Positions 15,663-25,301 of a stretch of 27,162 nt of DNA are shown piece after piece. Numbering within the stretch: position 1 is the stretch's first letter; each line of letters opens with the position of its first letter. Under the pieces are notes generated by a model. That model saw only the letters and a program-made list of their open reading frames with translations. It was not told where the DNA came from and searched no databases. The position numbers and the translations under genes are program-made. The DNA is from Candidatus Marinamargulisbacteria bacterium SCGC AAA071-K20 (GTDB lineage Bacteria; Margulisbacteria; Marinamargulisbacteria; GCA-2716485; AAA071-K20): the NCBI GenBank assembly GCA_003265975.1, contig QFBU01000017.1:1-27162 (forward strand), in the 5' to 3' direction.

Positions 15663-17990
15663 TTACAATACAGATCGAGATTTTTTTTCACCAGCATATT
15701 CTGAAATCACGCCACTTTCTTCAAGCTGATCCATTATACGAGCTGCACGATTATAGCCTATTTTTAATTTACGTTGTAAATAAGATGTGGAGGCATATTT
15801 AGACGACATAACGAGCTGTCTAGCCTCTTCAAAAAGATCGTCATTTCCATTATTGTCAGACCCTTTACTGTCGTTTGTATCACCAAGTGGTTCCACTTCT
15901 AAAATTTCATCTACGTAGTCAGGCGTGCCCTGTTTTTTTAACCAAGAGACAATATTTTTAACTTCGCTTTCTGCTATAAATACCCCCTGGATTCGTTTTG
16001 GTTTAAAAGCCCCAACCGGAGAATACAACATGTCACCTTTGCCAAGTAGTTTTTCTGCGCCACCCATATCAAGAATAGTTCGGGAGTCAATTTGAGACTG
16101 AAGATAAAAGGACACTCTAGAAGGCACGTTGGCCTTAATAAGACCTGTCACTACATTTACACTTGGTCTCTGAGTAGCAATAACTAAATGAATACCTGTG
16201 GCTCTTGCCATTTGAGCTAGTCTACAAATAGTTTGTTCAACGTCTTGAGAGGCAACCATCATCAAGTCAGCTAATTCGTCAATAATGACTACGATTAAGG
16301 GAAGTTTTGTAAGTGCGTCTTCATAGTCAGGGGTCTCTTGCTTTTGTTGTTTTTCTACTAATTTATTAAACCCATGAATATCTTTCACGCCTACTTTTGA
16401 AAATCGTTCATAACGCCTCTCCATTTCCATTAATGCCCATTTCTTTAGGGTGGCCGCCGCTTTATTTGGATTAGTAACAACAGGTGCTAAGAGATGTGGA
16501 ATACCTTCATAGAGACTCAACTCTACTTTTTTAGGATCAATCATTAAAAACTTAACCTCTTCTGGAGTAGCTCGCATAAGAATAGAAATAATAATGGCAT
16601 TGATACAAACACTTTTACCGGACCCTGTAGCCCCTGCAATTAATACGTGAGGCATTTTACCAAGATCCATTAAAATGGACTCCCCAGTGATTGTTAAGCC
16701 CAGAACATTTACAAGTTTTGACGAGCGGTCATAAAAGTCAGTTTGGTCCATAATAGTACGTAACGTAATAGTATCAATCGCTAAGTTAGGGACTTCAATT
16801 CCAACCAAACATTTGCCCGGAATAGGCGCTTCGATCCTAATGTCAGCCGTAGCTAGCTTCAATGCAATGTCTTGAGCTAAAGCTGTTATCTTACTTATTT
16901 TCACACCATCACCAGGCTGTAGTTCGTATCTCGTAACAGACGGGCCAATAGTGATATTTACAACGGTTGCTTTTACATTAAAGCTAGCCAGTGTTTGCTC
17001 TAGAATTTGAGCCTGCTCTTTTTTTTGTTTTGTATGATTGTCTTTATTAGTCTGAAGTTTGACGCTTGGCTTTAACAAATAGCTAGGCGGAAGTTTGAAT
17101 TCTGTTTCGCTATTATTATTTGTCTTTGAGGCTTTTGGGGTTGGATTCTGTTTAATCTCTAAATGCTGTATTTCAGGTTCGGGTTCCGAAACTAAATTTT
17201 CTTTAACTTCTTCCTCAGCTGTTTCCAACTCAATTATGGGAGGGGTAGGAAGAACCTCTTCTAATATTTCTTGCAGTTCATCTTCTGCAGAGTAATCATC
17301 ATTTTTAGTCGAATTAGAAGAATCTTCAAACATCACACGATCAAAAAACAATGCTCGAAGAAATTTCTCTTTTAAGAGACTAGGTTTTTTTGAGGATTTA
17401 GTTTTTTTACTTTTTGGCGTTTGAAGCTTTTTAGAGCCAGGAGACTTTTGCAGTTTTTTAGAGATGTTTTGAAAAAAATGATTACTAAGTTCTTTAATCG
17501 AAAGTCCAAAAATAAGGACGGAGGTTAAAATAAAGACACCAGCAATAAAAATAAAGGTTCCATAATGACCCACCAATTGATCTAAACAGTAGGTACCTGT
17601 AACCCCAATCCATCCACCAATTTCAGACGCGGATTGAAACGACACCGGGTCGCCTTTTGTGTGGATGTTTTCTAACAAAATTATGAAACATATATAACAA
17701 AAGCTAACAGAGTATAAAATAGTGCGTACACGAGTTTTTGCAGTTAGCAAAGAGAATCCAGGTAGAATCAAAAACAAAGGAAGATAAGACACCCCTTTAT
17801 ACCCAACTAGTTGTGACAAGACTTGGTGAAGCCAATAACCAAGAATACCCGTAGTCGTTGTAAATTTATTACTTATAAGGACAAATAATGATAAAAGAAA
17901 AAAAACAATAGCCAAAAGCTCTCTATACATACTTTGAGAATGAGTTGAATTAATACGATTAAGTGATCTTGTTCTTTTCTTCTTAGCCAT
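15663..17990 (-). CDS. ftsK: DNA translocase FtsK/SpoIIIE
   Basis: A hexameric ATP-driven DNA pump at the division septum that clears and aligns chromosome ends. The N-terminus has about four membrane segments (near 25-42, 68-84, 92-108, 144-165). A basic Ser/Lys-rich stretch and an acidic, proline-containing linker (about 170-320) follow. The motor has Walker A GATGSGKS (about 454-461) and Walker B LIVVIIDELADLM (about 566), with the usual RATGIHLVIATQRPSV block. The last 70 residues are the winged-helix gamma domain (ARQLVMSSKYASTSYLQRKL) that reads orienting sequences such as KOPS or SRS. I use the ATG at 17988-17990; a TTG lies one codon upstream. It is divergent from secA and followed by yebC. 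Confidence 0.96.
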   Translation of the reverse strand: MAKKKRTRSLNRINSTHSQSMYRELLAIVFFLLSLFVLISNKFTTTTGILGYWLHQVLSQLVGYKGVSYLPLFLILPGFSLLTAKTRVRTILYSVSFCYICFIILLENIHTKGDPVSFQSASEIGGWIGVTGTYCLDQLVGHYGTFIFIAGVFILTSVLIFGLSIKELSNHFFQNISKKLQKSPGSKKLQTPKSKKTKSSKKPSLLKEKFLRALFFDRVMFEDSSNSTKNDDYSAEDELQEILEEVLPTPPIIELETAEEEVKENLVSEPEPEIQHLEIKQNPTPKASKTNNNSETEFKLPPSYLLKPSVKLQTNKDNHTKQKKEQAQILEQTLASFNVKATVVNITIGPSVTRYELQPGDGVKISKITALAQDIALKLATADIRIEAPIPGKCLVGIEVPNLAIDTITLRTIMDQTDFYDRSSKLVNVLGLTITGESILMDLGKMPHVLIAGATGSGKSVCINAIIISILMRATPEEVKFLMIDPKKVELSLYEGIPHLLAPVVTNPNKAAATLKKWALMEMERRYERFSKVGVKDIHGFNKLVEKQQKQETPDYEDALTKLPLIVVIIDELADLMMVASQDVEQTICRLAQMARATGIHLVIATQRPSVNVVTGLIKANVPSRVSFYLQSQIDSRTILDMGGAEKLLGKGDMLYSPVGAFKPKRIQGVFIAESEVKNIVSWLKKQGTPDYVDEILEVEPLGDTNDSKGSDNNGNDDLFEEARQLVMSSKYASTSYLQRKLKIGYNRAARIMDQLEESGVISEYAGEKKSRSVL

Positions 17991-18056
17991 CAAGTAATTT
18001 TAGCATAATGGAGTAACCGGTTCCTAGAGTAAAGAAGCGTTGTTAGTGTAAAGCTA

Positions 18057-18085
18057 TTGGCAAATACATGGCTCAGTTATACAAT
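18057..18085 (+). promoter_or_regulatory. Predicted promoter of the secA operon
   Basis: TTGGCA (18057-18062), 17-bp spacer, TACAAT (18080-18085), in the 135-bp gap between divergent ftsK and secA. It would give a leader of about 34 nt. The leader has only a weak AGG as ribosome-binding site. Confidence 0.5.
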
Positions 18086-18125
18086 GTTTAAGTAAATTAA
18101 GTCGTAGGTAGTTAATAAATATTAA

Positions 18126-20639
18126 ATGATAAATATGATACAAACAATAATCCGTAAAATTGTTGGCGATCCCCAACAAAAACTCATCAAACACTTTCAA
18201 CCTTCAGTTGATGCTATAAACGCATTAGAATCTCAATTTGAGTCTCAAAGCGATGAAGACCTAGTTTCAAACACAGAGAAATTTAGAAAACGCCTTCAAA
18301 ATGGAGAAACTCTCGATGATATCCTTCCTGAAGCCTTTTCAGTTGTTAGAGAATGTTCAAAGAGAGTCTTGAAAATGAGACATTTTGATGTGCAGCTTAT
18401 TGGAGGAATGGTTCTTCATACGGGTTGTATCGCTGAAATGAAAACTGGAGAAGGAAAGACATTAATGTCTACACTTCCTGCTTATCTTAACGCACTCGAA
18501 GGAAAAGGCGTTTATATTGTTACAGTAAACGATTATTTGGCGAAACGTGATAGTGAATGGATGGCTCAAATATTTAATTATTTAGGACTATCTGTAGGCT
18601 TAATCCAAAACAACATGAGTCCACAAGACAGGTTAGAAGCTTATAAAGCAGACATTACTTACGGAACTAATAACGAATTTGGCTTTGATTATTTGAGAGA
18701 TAATTTAGCCTGGGATTTAGACCAATGCAGTCAAACTAGACGTCACTATGCCATTATTGACGAAGTTGACAGCATTCTAATTGACGAAGCAAGAACCCCC
18801 TTAATTATTTCAGGACCTATAGAAGATTCCACTTCCAAATATCTAAAACTATCAATGGTAGTGAAGACTTTAAAAAATGAAATAGATTTCACTTTAGAAG
18901 AAAAACATAAAAATGTAGTGTTAACCGACTCTGGAGTAGATAAACTTGAAAAAGAGTTAAATGTAGAAAATATATATACAGTTGAAAATATGGATATTGC
19001 TCATATGGCTGTGCAATGTCTACGAGCTATACATTTATACAAAAAAGATGTCGACTATGTTGTAAAGAATGGTGAAATTTACATTGTGGATGAGTTTACT
19101 GGAAGATTGATGGAAGGACGGCGCTATTCTGACGGACTACACCAATCAATTGAGGCCATTGAGGGTCTTAAAATAAGAGAAGAAAGTCAGACGCTAGCAA
19201 GTATAACTTTTCAAAATTATTTTAGAATGTTTGATAAATTGGCAGGGATGACAGGAACAGCACTTACAGAAGCTTCAGAATTTGAAAATATTTACAGTCT
19301 TTCTGTGTCTCCTATTCCCACTAATAAACCCATGATTCGTGAAGATAAGTCGGATGTTGTATACAAAACTAAAGACGAAAAATATAAAGCCATTGTTAAT
19401 GATATTGCCAAGTTAAACAAAGAAGGAAAACCAGTTTTAGTAGGCACAATTGCGATTGAAACCTCGGAATTACTTTCAAGAATGCTTACAAAAAAAGGTG
19501 TTATACACACCGTCTTAAACGCAAAGCAGCACGAAAAAGAAGCCGATATTATTAGTAGTGCTGGTAAAAAAGGTGCCGTTACAATTGCAACAAATATGGC
19601 CGGTCGTGGTACAGATATTGTATTGGGTGAAGGCGTTGTCTCCTGTGGTGGTTTACATGTTATTGGGTCTGAAAGACATGAGTCTCGGCGTATAGATAAT
19701 CAGCTAAGAGGTCGCTCAGGGCGCCAGGGAGATCCAGGGTGGTCTCGATTTTATGTCTCTTTAGATGACGAATTAATGAGGCTATTTGGATCTGACAGAA
19801 TTGCAAGAGTGATGGACCGGTTAGGCGTCCCCTCTGACACACCTATAGAACATGGTCTTATTTCGAAGTCGATTGAAAAAGCTCAAAGTAAAGTTGAAAA
19901 ATATCATTTTGGAATGAGAAAACAAATTCTTCAATATGACGATGTAATGAACAAGCAGCGTGAGTCTATTTATGGAATTAGAAGACGAATGATGGAGCTT
20001 AAGAAAGTTGAAGAGCTTACCAAAGAAATAATAAGAGACTTAGTCTCAACTATTCTTTCAGAAGTAGAAGCAGAAAAAACAAAAGGAATTTCTATTTCAT
20101 GCGTGGATCAACTAAAGGCCATTTTTCCCATAGAAAATATATCCTCTTACAAGGGTAAAAAATATAATGAAGTGATTAAAAGTGAAATCATTGATTTATG
20201 TCACTCCTTTTACAAGTCTAGACGAGACGAATACCCTGCCGGGCTTTTTGACGAAGTAGTAACAAAACGAGTTTTCATGATGAACTTAGACAGAAAATGG
20301 GTAGATCACCAAAGTAATATGGATGTTCTTAGAGAGGGGATCGGCCTTAGAGCTTATGGACAAAGAGATCCCTTAATTGAGTATAAACGAGAAGCGTTTG
20401 ATCTTTTTAGAAGCTTATTATTTGATATATACCAAGAGTCTTGGCAACTCATTAATAGAGCGGCTTTAGTTAGCGAAGATGAAAAATCCTTAAAAAAACC
20501 TCAAGAAATGTCATTAAATATGTCTGGAAATAATAAAAAACTAGAAGATGAAACCCCGAAAGTATCAGAAAAAACGGGAAGAAATGACCCTTGTCATTGT
20601 GGGTCAGGGAAGAAATATAAAAAATGTCACGGGAGTTAA
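18126..20639 (+). CDS. secA: Preprotein translocase ATPase SecA
   Basis: The peripheral ATPase that pushes unfolded preproteins through SecYEG, and thus the likely exporter of the two signal-peptide proteins in this window. The 837-aa protein has Walker A EMKTGEGKT (about 104-112), the TVNDYLAKRD block, the DEVD helicase motif II (YAIIDEVDSILIDEARTPL), the preprotein cross-linking domain, motif VI (QLRGRSGRQGDPG) and the C-terminal zinc-binding SEC-C tail DPCHCGSGKKYKKCHG. The start could also be the ATG at 18135. Neither has a strong ribosome-binding site. The 3' end overlaps prfB by 16 nt in another frame. It heads a five-gene unit. Confidence 0.97.
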   Translation: MINMIQTIIRKIVGDPQQKLIKHFQPSVDAINALESQFESQSDEDLVSNTEKFRKRLQNGETLDDILPEAFSVVRECSKRVLKMRHFDVQLIGGMVLHTGCIAEMKTGEGKTLMSTLPAYLNALEGKGVYIVTVNDYLAKRDSEWMAQIFNYLGLSVGLIQNNMSPQDRLEAYKADITYGTNNEFGFDYLRDNLAWDLDQCSQTRRHYAIIDEVDSILIDEARTPLIISGPIEDSTSKYLKLSMVVKTLKNEIDFTLEEKHKNVVLTDSGVDKLEKELNVENIYTVENMDIAHMAVQCLRAIHLYKKDVDYVVKNGEIYIVDEFTGRLMEGRRYSDGLHQSIEAIEGLKIREESQTLASITFQNYFRMFDKLAGMTGTALTEASEFENIYSLSVSPIPTNKPMIREDKSDVVYKTKDEKYKAIVNDIAKLNKEGKPVLVGTIAIETSELLSRMLTKKGVIHTVLNAKQHEKEADIISSAGKKGAVTIATNMAGRGTDIVLGEGVVSCGGLHVIGSERHESRRIDNQLRGRSGRQGDPGWSRFYVSLDDELMRLFGSDRIARVMDRLGVPSDTPIEHGLISKSIEKAQSKVEKYHFGMRKQILQYDDVMNKQRESIYGIRRRMMELKKVEELTKEIIRDLVSTILSEVEAEKTKGISISCVDQLKAIFPIENISSYKGKKYNEVIKSEIIDLCHSFYKSRRDEYPAGLFDEVVTKRVFMMNLDRKWVDHQSNMDVLREGIGLRAYGQRDPLIEYKREAFDLFRSLLFDIYQESWQLINRAALVSEDEKSLKKPQEMSLNMSGNNKKLEDETPKVSEKTGRNDPCHCGSGKKYKKCHGS

Positions 20640-21722
20640 AAAACAAATATACTCCTTATAAGGACAAACTATTTCATCTCGGAGACTATCTTTGACATTG
20701 CTCAATTAAGAGAGAAAGTTCGTCAAAGAGAAGTTGAGATTAACCAAGACAGTTTTTGGACAGAGAACCCAGACGCTAACACCCTTTTTTCAGAATTATC
20801 CAAACTTAAAAAAACAGTAGACTCATTTGACGATGTTGTCTCACAATCAGAGGATATAAACGCGGCGTTTGAACTGTTAGAGTCCGGAGAGGATGAAGAA
20901 TTACTTGAAGAATGCCAAACTCAACTAAAATCGTTTGTATTTAAAATTGACCAATTAGAAGAACGCGCGCTGCTATCTGGGCCTTACGACAACCACGCTG
21001 CTATTTTTACCCTTGTTGCAGGTGCTGGAGGAACTGACGCCCAAGACTGGACCCAGATTATGTTTAGAATGTATACAAGATGGTTTGAAAAAAAGAAATT
21101 CAAGGTTCAAGTAACTGAAGAATCTTTTGGCGATGAAGCGGGTATGAAATCTGCAACGATGATTGTTGAGGGAGAATTTGCTTATGGCCTACTTAAACAA
21201 GAAGTTGGCATTCATCGTATGGTAAGGCTCTCTCCCTTTAATTCTAATAATAAACGACAAACAAATTTTGCAGCAGTAGACGTCATTCCAAAACTAGATA
21301 AAGATTTTTCAGATATTACAATTGACCCCCAAGATCTTAGAGTAGACACATTTCGTGCAAGTGGTTCTGGAGGGCAACATGTCAACAAAACGGACTCAGC
21401 TGTTAGGCTTACCCATATACCAACGGGATGTGTAGCCAGCTCTCAAACTAGTCGTTCTCAAGGCGAAAACAAAGACGTTGCAATGAGTTTATTAAAATCA
21501 AAATTGCTTAAACTGATGCAAGATGAACATAAAGAACATGTCAGTGAAATTAGAGGCGAAAGTAAAGAGGTGGCTTGGGGAAATCAAATTAGATCATACG
21601 TTTTTCATCCATATAAATTGGTCAAAGATTTAAGAACTGGTGTTGAAACTAGCGATGTTCAAGATGTCATTGACGGCAACTTGGACGTATTTGTGAATGC
21701 TTCTTTACGGAACAAAGCTTAG
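20624..21722 (+). CDS. prfB: Peptide chain release factor 2, programmed +1 frameshift
   Basis: RF2 reads UAA and UGA stops and releases the finished protein. Frame 0 begins at ATG 20624, inside the end of secA, and encodes 23 residues ending ...LFHLGDYL at CTT TGA C. A +1 slip over the T at 20693 enters the main frame at GAC 20694. The total is 365 aa, the same as E. coli RF2. CGGAG upstream of the slip site acts as the internal Shine-Dalgarno stimulator. The main frame shows the stop-reading SPF (about 203-205) and the catalytic GSGGQHVNKTDSAVR (GGQ about 249-251). High RF2 terminates at the in-frame UGA, low RF2 favours the slip, giving autoregulation. A simple ORF finder sees only the part from 21060. 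SPF rather than PxT excludes RF1. Confidence 0.96.
20681..20696 (+). promoter_or_regulatory. prfB +1 frameshift site with internal Shine-Dalgarno
   Basis: The bases read GGAGACTATCTTTGAC. CTT TGA C is the conserved slippery codon, weak in-frame stop and following C. GGAG can pair with 16S rRNA. It lies 5 nt before CTT, whereas in E. coli AGGGGG lies 3 nt before it, so the stimulation may be weaker or tuned differently. Confidence 0.9.
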
Positions 21723-21740
21723 GGGATAAACTACTGCGAC

Positions 21741-23744
21741 ATGAGAGCTCAAAACAAAACTTTACAAGGTATTTCTTATTTTCTTTTAGCTATTGCAGTG
21801 TTGGTAAGTATAAATATTGCTTACAGACGAGTTCAATTTGAAGACAGCCGAAAATCAGTAGATTTAATTGTGTCCTACAAAGACATGAAACAACTTTCGC
21901 TTCTTGGCGGAATGGAAATTAAACCCTTACTTGAAATACTCAACAAAAAAACAAGAATAACATCAATCGCAATTGAAGAAGACACGCTCGAAGATTTTAT
22001 CAACTCCGGAAAAGTATCTATGCTCAAAGGCTCTGAGGTTATGAACATGTACAGAGTGGGGCACGTAAATCGTTTTTTACTTACCCATTTATACAAAAAA
22101 ATTAAAGTTAAACCTGAGAGATTCTATTTAATTATTGAAGAAAAAGCAGACTATGAACGTATCCGTGATTTTTTGATGATAGAGTTTGGTAAAGACAGTG
22201 TTAAACGCATTGGCCAGTTGAACATTCTAGAAGTAATAGATGACAAAGAAGACCTCCTACAAATTGGTTTAGGTATTTCTAGAAATACTATATCTCAAGT
22301 TAGAAAACTCGGGTTTCAGCCAGTTATTCGTCTCAAAAATAGTAATAGGTTAAGTCAGGCACTGATACGTCAAAAATTCCTAAGTTTTGCTGAAGAATTA
22401 AAGCACACTACCGTAATTTTTGAGGGAGATTCGGTACTAGGATATCCTTCTCAGTTGTCACTTACCCTAGAAAAACTAAATGCATTTGAATATAACATTG
22501 GTTTTGTGGAGTTTAGTAAACAATCTGGAATAACAAAAATGGCAAACAGTTTGCCAAAACAAGTCGTAAGAGTTCATAGTATCTCTTCAGAAGAAATGGG
22601 AAGGTATACTCCCGAAAATGCCAGTAAACGATTTTACAGAGCGGTTAAAGAACGTGGTATTAGAAGTATATTTATTCAATCCTTTAAAGACATCTATCAA
22701 GAGGGCTCAATTGTTGATTTCAACGTAAAGTACTTTAATAAAATTTCTACACTGATAGACAAAGAAGGATTCACCTTAACGCCTAGAGAGGCGTTTGAGA
22801 TTATAGACTACGAACCTGCAAAAACGTGGGAACTATTCATAATAAATTGTGGCGTTTTAGCATTAGTATTAATTTTGTTTCAACTATTTTTTATACTAAG
22901 AGTGGGTTGGGCTATTCTTACATCACTATTTTTTGTAGGTGGTTTTTACGTGTCATTTTTATTTTCATCTCTAATGGGTTGGGCTTCTTTTATAGCTCTA
23001 ATTTCAGCAGTCGTTACGCCTACAATCGCTGTTATAGCGCCCTTTCCTGACGAAGAAGAAAATAAGTTAGTATCAAATAGAATTTTAAATGCACTCTTTT
23101 ATCTTCTAAAAGTATTAGGGGTCTGTTTAATGGGCGCCGTTATGATAGTTGGCTTACTCTCAGTAGTTGACTACATTTTTGCAATTAAGCGTTTTATGGG
23201 CGTAAAAATATCTTTTATCATGCCATTAGTATTGATTGGAATTTACTTTTTCCTTAGGCCGCACAGAATGTCATCTATTATTTTTGTATTTAGACGAATA
23301 TTTTATGCCCCCATTCGTACAGCCGGGTTAGCGTCTATCGTTGTATTATTTGGGTTTGTCGTGGTGTTAATTTTAAGAAGTGGAAACTATTTCATGATGC
23401 CTTCTATGATTTTTGAGGAAAAGTTTAGAACAATGCTAGAGTCTTTACTATATGTAAGACCTCGAACAAAAGAATTTTTAATTGGATACCCATTTTTATT
23501 TTTAGCACTTGTATATTTAGATAAGAAAATTTCTAGACATTGGGTATGGTTTTTTATGATTATTGGCGTTGTTGCTCCTATTTCTTTAGTCAATTCATTT
23601 TGTCACATACATACGCCTCTGAGCATTTCGCTTTATAGATCCTGTCTTGGGATTGTATTAGGTTTTGGCTTTGGAGCAGTGTATTATTTTCTATATAAAC
23701 TAGGAGAAATTCTTTTAAAAAGAAACCATAATGATAGAAATTAA
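21741..23744 (+). CDS. DUF5693 family integral membrane protein
   Basis: A 667-aa membrane protein of unknown function. One membrane segment near residues 11-27 is followed by a roughly 335-residue domain, probably extracytoplasmic. Then come about eight membrane segments from residue 366 to 660. RPRTKEFLIGYPFLFLA and NSFCHIHTPLSISLYRS are family hallmarks. In Firmicutes and Cyanobacteria this family is often encoded beside csaB, the pyruvyl transferase for SLH-binding cell-wall polymer. That link is interesting because this window encodes an SLH protein, but csaB is not in view. AGGGGA lies about 15 nt before the ATG, rather far. The 3' end overlaps rnc by 14 nt. Confidence 0.85.
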   Translation: MRAQNKTLQGISYFLLAIAVLVSINIAYRRVQFEDSRKSVDLIVSYKDMKQLSLLGGMEIKPLLEILNKKTRITSIAIEEDTLEDFINSGKVSMLKGSEVMNMYRVGHVNRFLLTHLYKKIKVKPERFYLIIEEKADYERIRDFLMIEFGKDSVKRIGQLNILEVIDDKEDLLQIGLGISRNTISQVRKLGFQPVIRLKNSNRLSQALIRQKFLSFAEELKHTTVIFEGDSVLGYPSQLSLTLEKLNAFEYNIGFVEFSKQSGITKMANSLPKQVVRVHSISSEEMGRYTPENASKRFYRAVKERGIRSIFIQSFKDIYQEGSIVDFNVKYFNKISTLIDKEGFTLTPREAFEIIDYEPAKTWELFIINCGVLALVLILFQLFFILRVGWAILTSLFFVGGFYVSFLFSSLMGWASFIALISAVVTPTIAVIAPFPDEEENKLVSNRILNALFYLLKVLGVCLMGAVMIVGLLSVVDYIFAIKRFMGVKISFIMPLVLIGIYFFLRPHRMSSIIFVFRRIFYAPIRTAGLASIVVLFGFVVVLILRSGNYFMMPSMIFEEKFRTMLESLLYVRPRTKEFLIGYPFLFLALVYLDKKISRHWVWFFMIIGVVAPISLVNSFCHIHTPLSISLYRSCLGIVLGFGFGAVYYFLYKLGEILLKRNHNDRN

Positions 23745-24441
23745 CAAGGAAGATTTAAAGAAAATAAATAAGTTTGAAGTAATCATTGATGTTGAATTCA
23801 AGAATAAAACATTGATTTTTGAAGCGCTTACACATAGTTCTTATTCAAAAATAAAAAAAAATGGACGAAACAATGAACGCCTAGAGTTTTTTGGTGATGC
23901 CGTTTTGAAGCTTGTGATCTCAGAATACTTATTCAAAAAATATCCAGACCATAATGAAGGAAAGTTAACCAAAATAAGAGCGCAACTAGTAGCAGATAAA
24001 TTTTTAAAGAACTTTTCAATTGAAATTAAATTAGGCACTCACTTGTTTTTATCTAAGGCAGAAAAAGACAGTGGCGGTCAGGCACGACCCTCAAATTTAG
24101 CAAATGGATTTGAAGCAGTACTGGGTGCTATTTATTTAGATAGAGGTCTAGCAACAGCAAAGAGATTTTTATTAGACCTTCTTAAAAAGAATAATATTAA
24201 TTTTGATGAAATTGACCAGGTAGATTTTAAATCACGTCTTCAAGAACTTCTTCAAAAACAAAAATTAGATCTTCCTAAATATGAAGTGCTTAAAGAAACT
24301 GGTCCAGAACACAATAAGATATTTGAAATTGCATTAAAAATTGAGTTCAAAAACAAAGTATACCAAGTAAAAGGCTGCGGAATTTCTAAAAAAGAAGCGC
24401 ACCAACAGGCCGCAAAAAAAATGCTAGATAAACTTAAATAG
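23731..24441 (+). CDS. rnc: Ribonuclease III
   Basis: Cleaves double-stranded RNA in rRNA processing and mRNA turnover. The 236-aa protein has the signature NERLEFFGDAVL with the catalytic-type E49, E52 and D56, and the second acidic cluster in LANGFEAVLGAIYLD with E128. The position equivalent to E. coli Asp114 is Asn125; the essential E117 equivalent is kept, so activity is still expected. A double-stranded-RNA-binding domain occupies about 163-235 (FKSRLQELLQKQ, GISKKEAHQQAAKKML). The ATG lies inside the end of the DUF5693 gene (14-nt overlap), implying coupled translation. The TPR gene follows after 6 nt. Confidence 0.96.
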   Translation: MIEINKEDLKKINKFEVIIDVEFKNKTLIFEALTHSSYSKIKKNGRNNERLEFFGDAVLKLVISEYLFKKYPDHNEGKLTKIRAQLVADKFLKNFSIEIKLGTHLFLSKAEKDSGGQARPSNLANGFEAVLGAIYLDRGLATAKRFLLDLLKKNNINFDEIDQVDFKSRLQELLQKQKLDLPKYEVLKETGPEHNKIFEIALKIEFKNKVYQVKGCGISKKEAHQQAAKKMLDKLK

Positions 24442-24447
24442 GACAAC

Positions 24448-25089
24448 ATGGCATTAGTTTATTGTACTAAATGTGAATTAATTGTCGACGACCGTTCTTT
24501 ACTCCCTAAATTTAAAAGAATCTGCCCAAAATGTAATGAAAAACTATTTTACTTTGGTAAAGAAACAGTAAGTCTGTCTCCTGAAGACATTATTAATGAG
24601 TATGACAAGACACATCGATATAACCCCATTAGCGATTTAACAGGGAAAGTAGAAACTATTCACCTGCGACAGTCCATAGACTTAGATATTATTGAATGTG
24701 AAGATTCTATTAAGCATGATCCAGAAAACATCGAGGCTCGCCTATATTTAGCCAGATTATATTTGTCTCGATTTGATCTGCCAAAGTCAGTAGGTTATTT
24801 TTACGAAATTATTAAAATTAACCCTGATAATGCTCAAGCGAACAAAGGATTATCAGATGTTTTAATCTGTAAAAGAGAATACAAAAAAGCTCTTGGGTTT
24901 CTTAAAAAGGCACTCTTAAAAGAAGCGAGTAGTGAGATCTATGAGAATTTGGGGATTGTACATGTCCATCTTGAAAAAATAAATAAAGCGATTTCATATT
25001 TTTTAAAAGCATATAAAATAGCATTATCAAAAACAAAAAAAGAAGATTTGAAAAAACTAGTGAGTCAATTAATAGCTTCGAAAACATAA
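24448..25089 (+). CDS. Zinc-ribbon plus TPR-repeat protein
   Basis: A 213-aa cytoplasmic protein. The N-terminus holds a CxxC pair at C6/C9 and another at C26/C29, a likely zinc ribbon. From about residue 80 come tetratricopeptide repeats (SIKHDPENIEARLYLARLYL, FYEIIKINPDNAQANKGLSD, LKKALLKEASSEIYENLGIV). TPRs mediate protein-protein contacts; the partner is unknown. AGGA of the rnc stop region TAGGACAACATG serves as ribosome-binding site, so it is the last gene of the secA unit. Its last codons run over the start of a response-regulator remnant in another frame, so the C-terminus may have been reshaped by a deletion. Confidence 0.8.
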   Translation: MALVYCTKCELIVDDRSLLPKFKRICPKCNEKLFYFGKETVSLSPEDIINEYDKTHRYNPISDLTGKVETIHLRQSIDLDIIECEDSIKHDPENIEARLYLARLYLSRFDLPKSVGYFYEIIKINPDNAQANKGLSDVLICKREYKKALGFLKKALLKEASSEIYENLGIVHVHLEKINKAISYFLKAYKIALSKTKKEDLKKLVSQLIASKT

Positions 25090-25273
25090 AATTAGACAGT
25101 GTTCGAATTTTAATATTATCTTCTTCGGGTAGAGATGAAGGTATAAAAGAAGCCTACAGCTTACACGTAAATGCATTTTTAACAAAACCATTGAATTTGA
25201 ACAGTTTCAATCGTTCATGAAATTACTTGAAGAGTTTTGGTTTGATTTTCTTGTCATCCCAAAAATTGATTAG
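25071..25273 (+). pseudogene. C-terminal remnant of an Rcp1/CheY-like response regulator
   Basis: A frame overlapping the end of the TPR gene reads SVRILILSSSGRDEGIKEAY, then LHVNAFLTKPLN. This is the second half of a receiver domain, with the conserved Ser of the beta-4 end and the K-P pair. Near 25200 the frame shifts and continues as QFQSFMKLLEEFWFDFLVIPKID, matching the FW-x-x-x-V-x-x-P ending typical of Rcp1-type regulators. The first half with the phosphorylated Asp is missing and there is no start codon. Confidence 0.75.
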
Positions 25274-25301
25274 ACCACTACGCTTATTATTAATACAAAT
25301 A

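Noticed and set aside
21060..21722. prfB starting at the ATG at 21060
   Set aside because: This would lack about 145 N-terminal residues. The upstream sequence encodes the RF2 N-terminus and carries the frameshift site.
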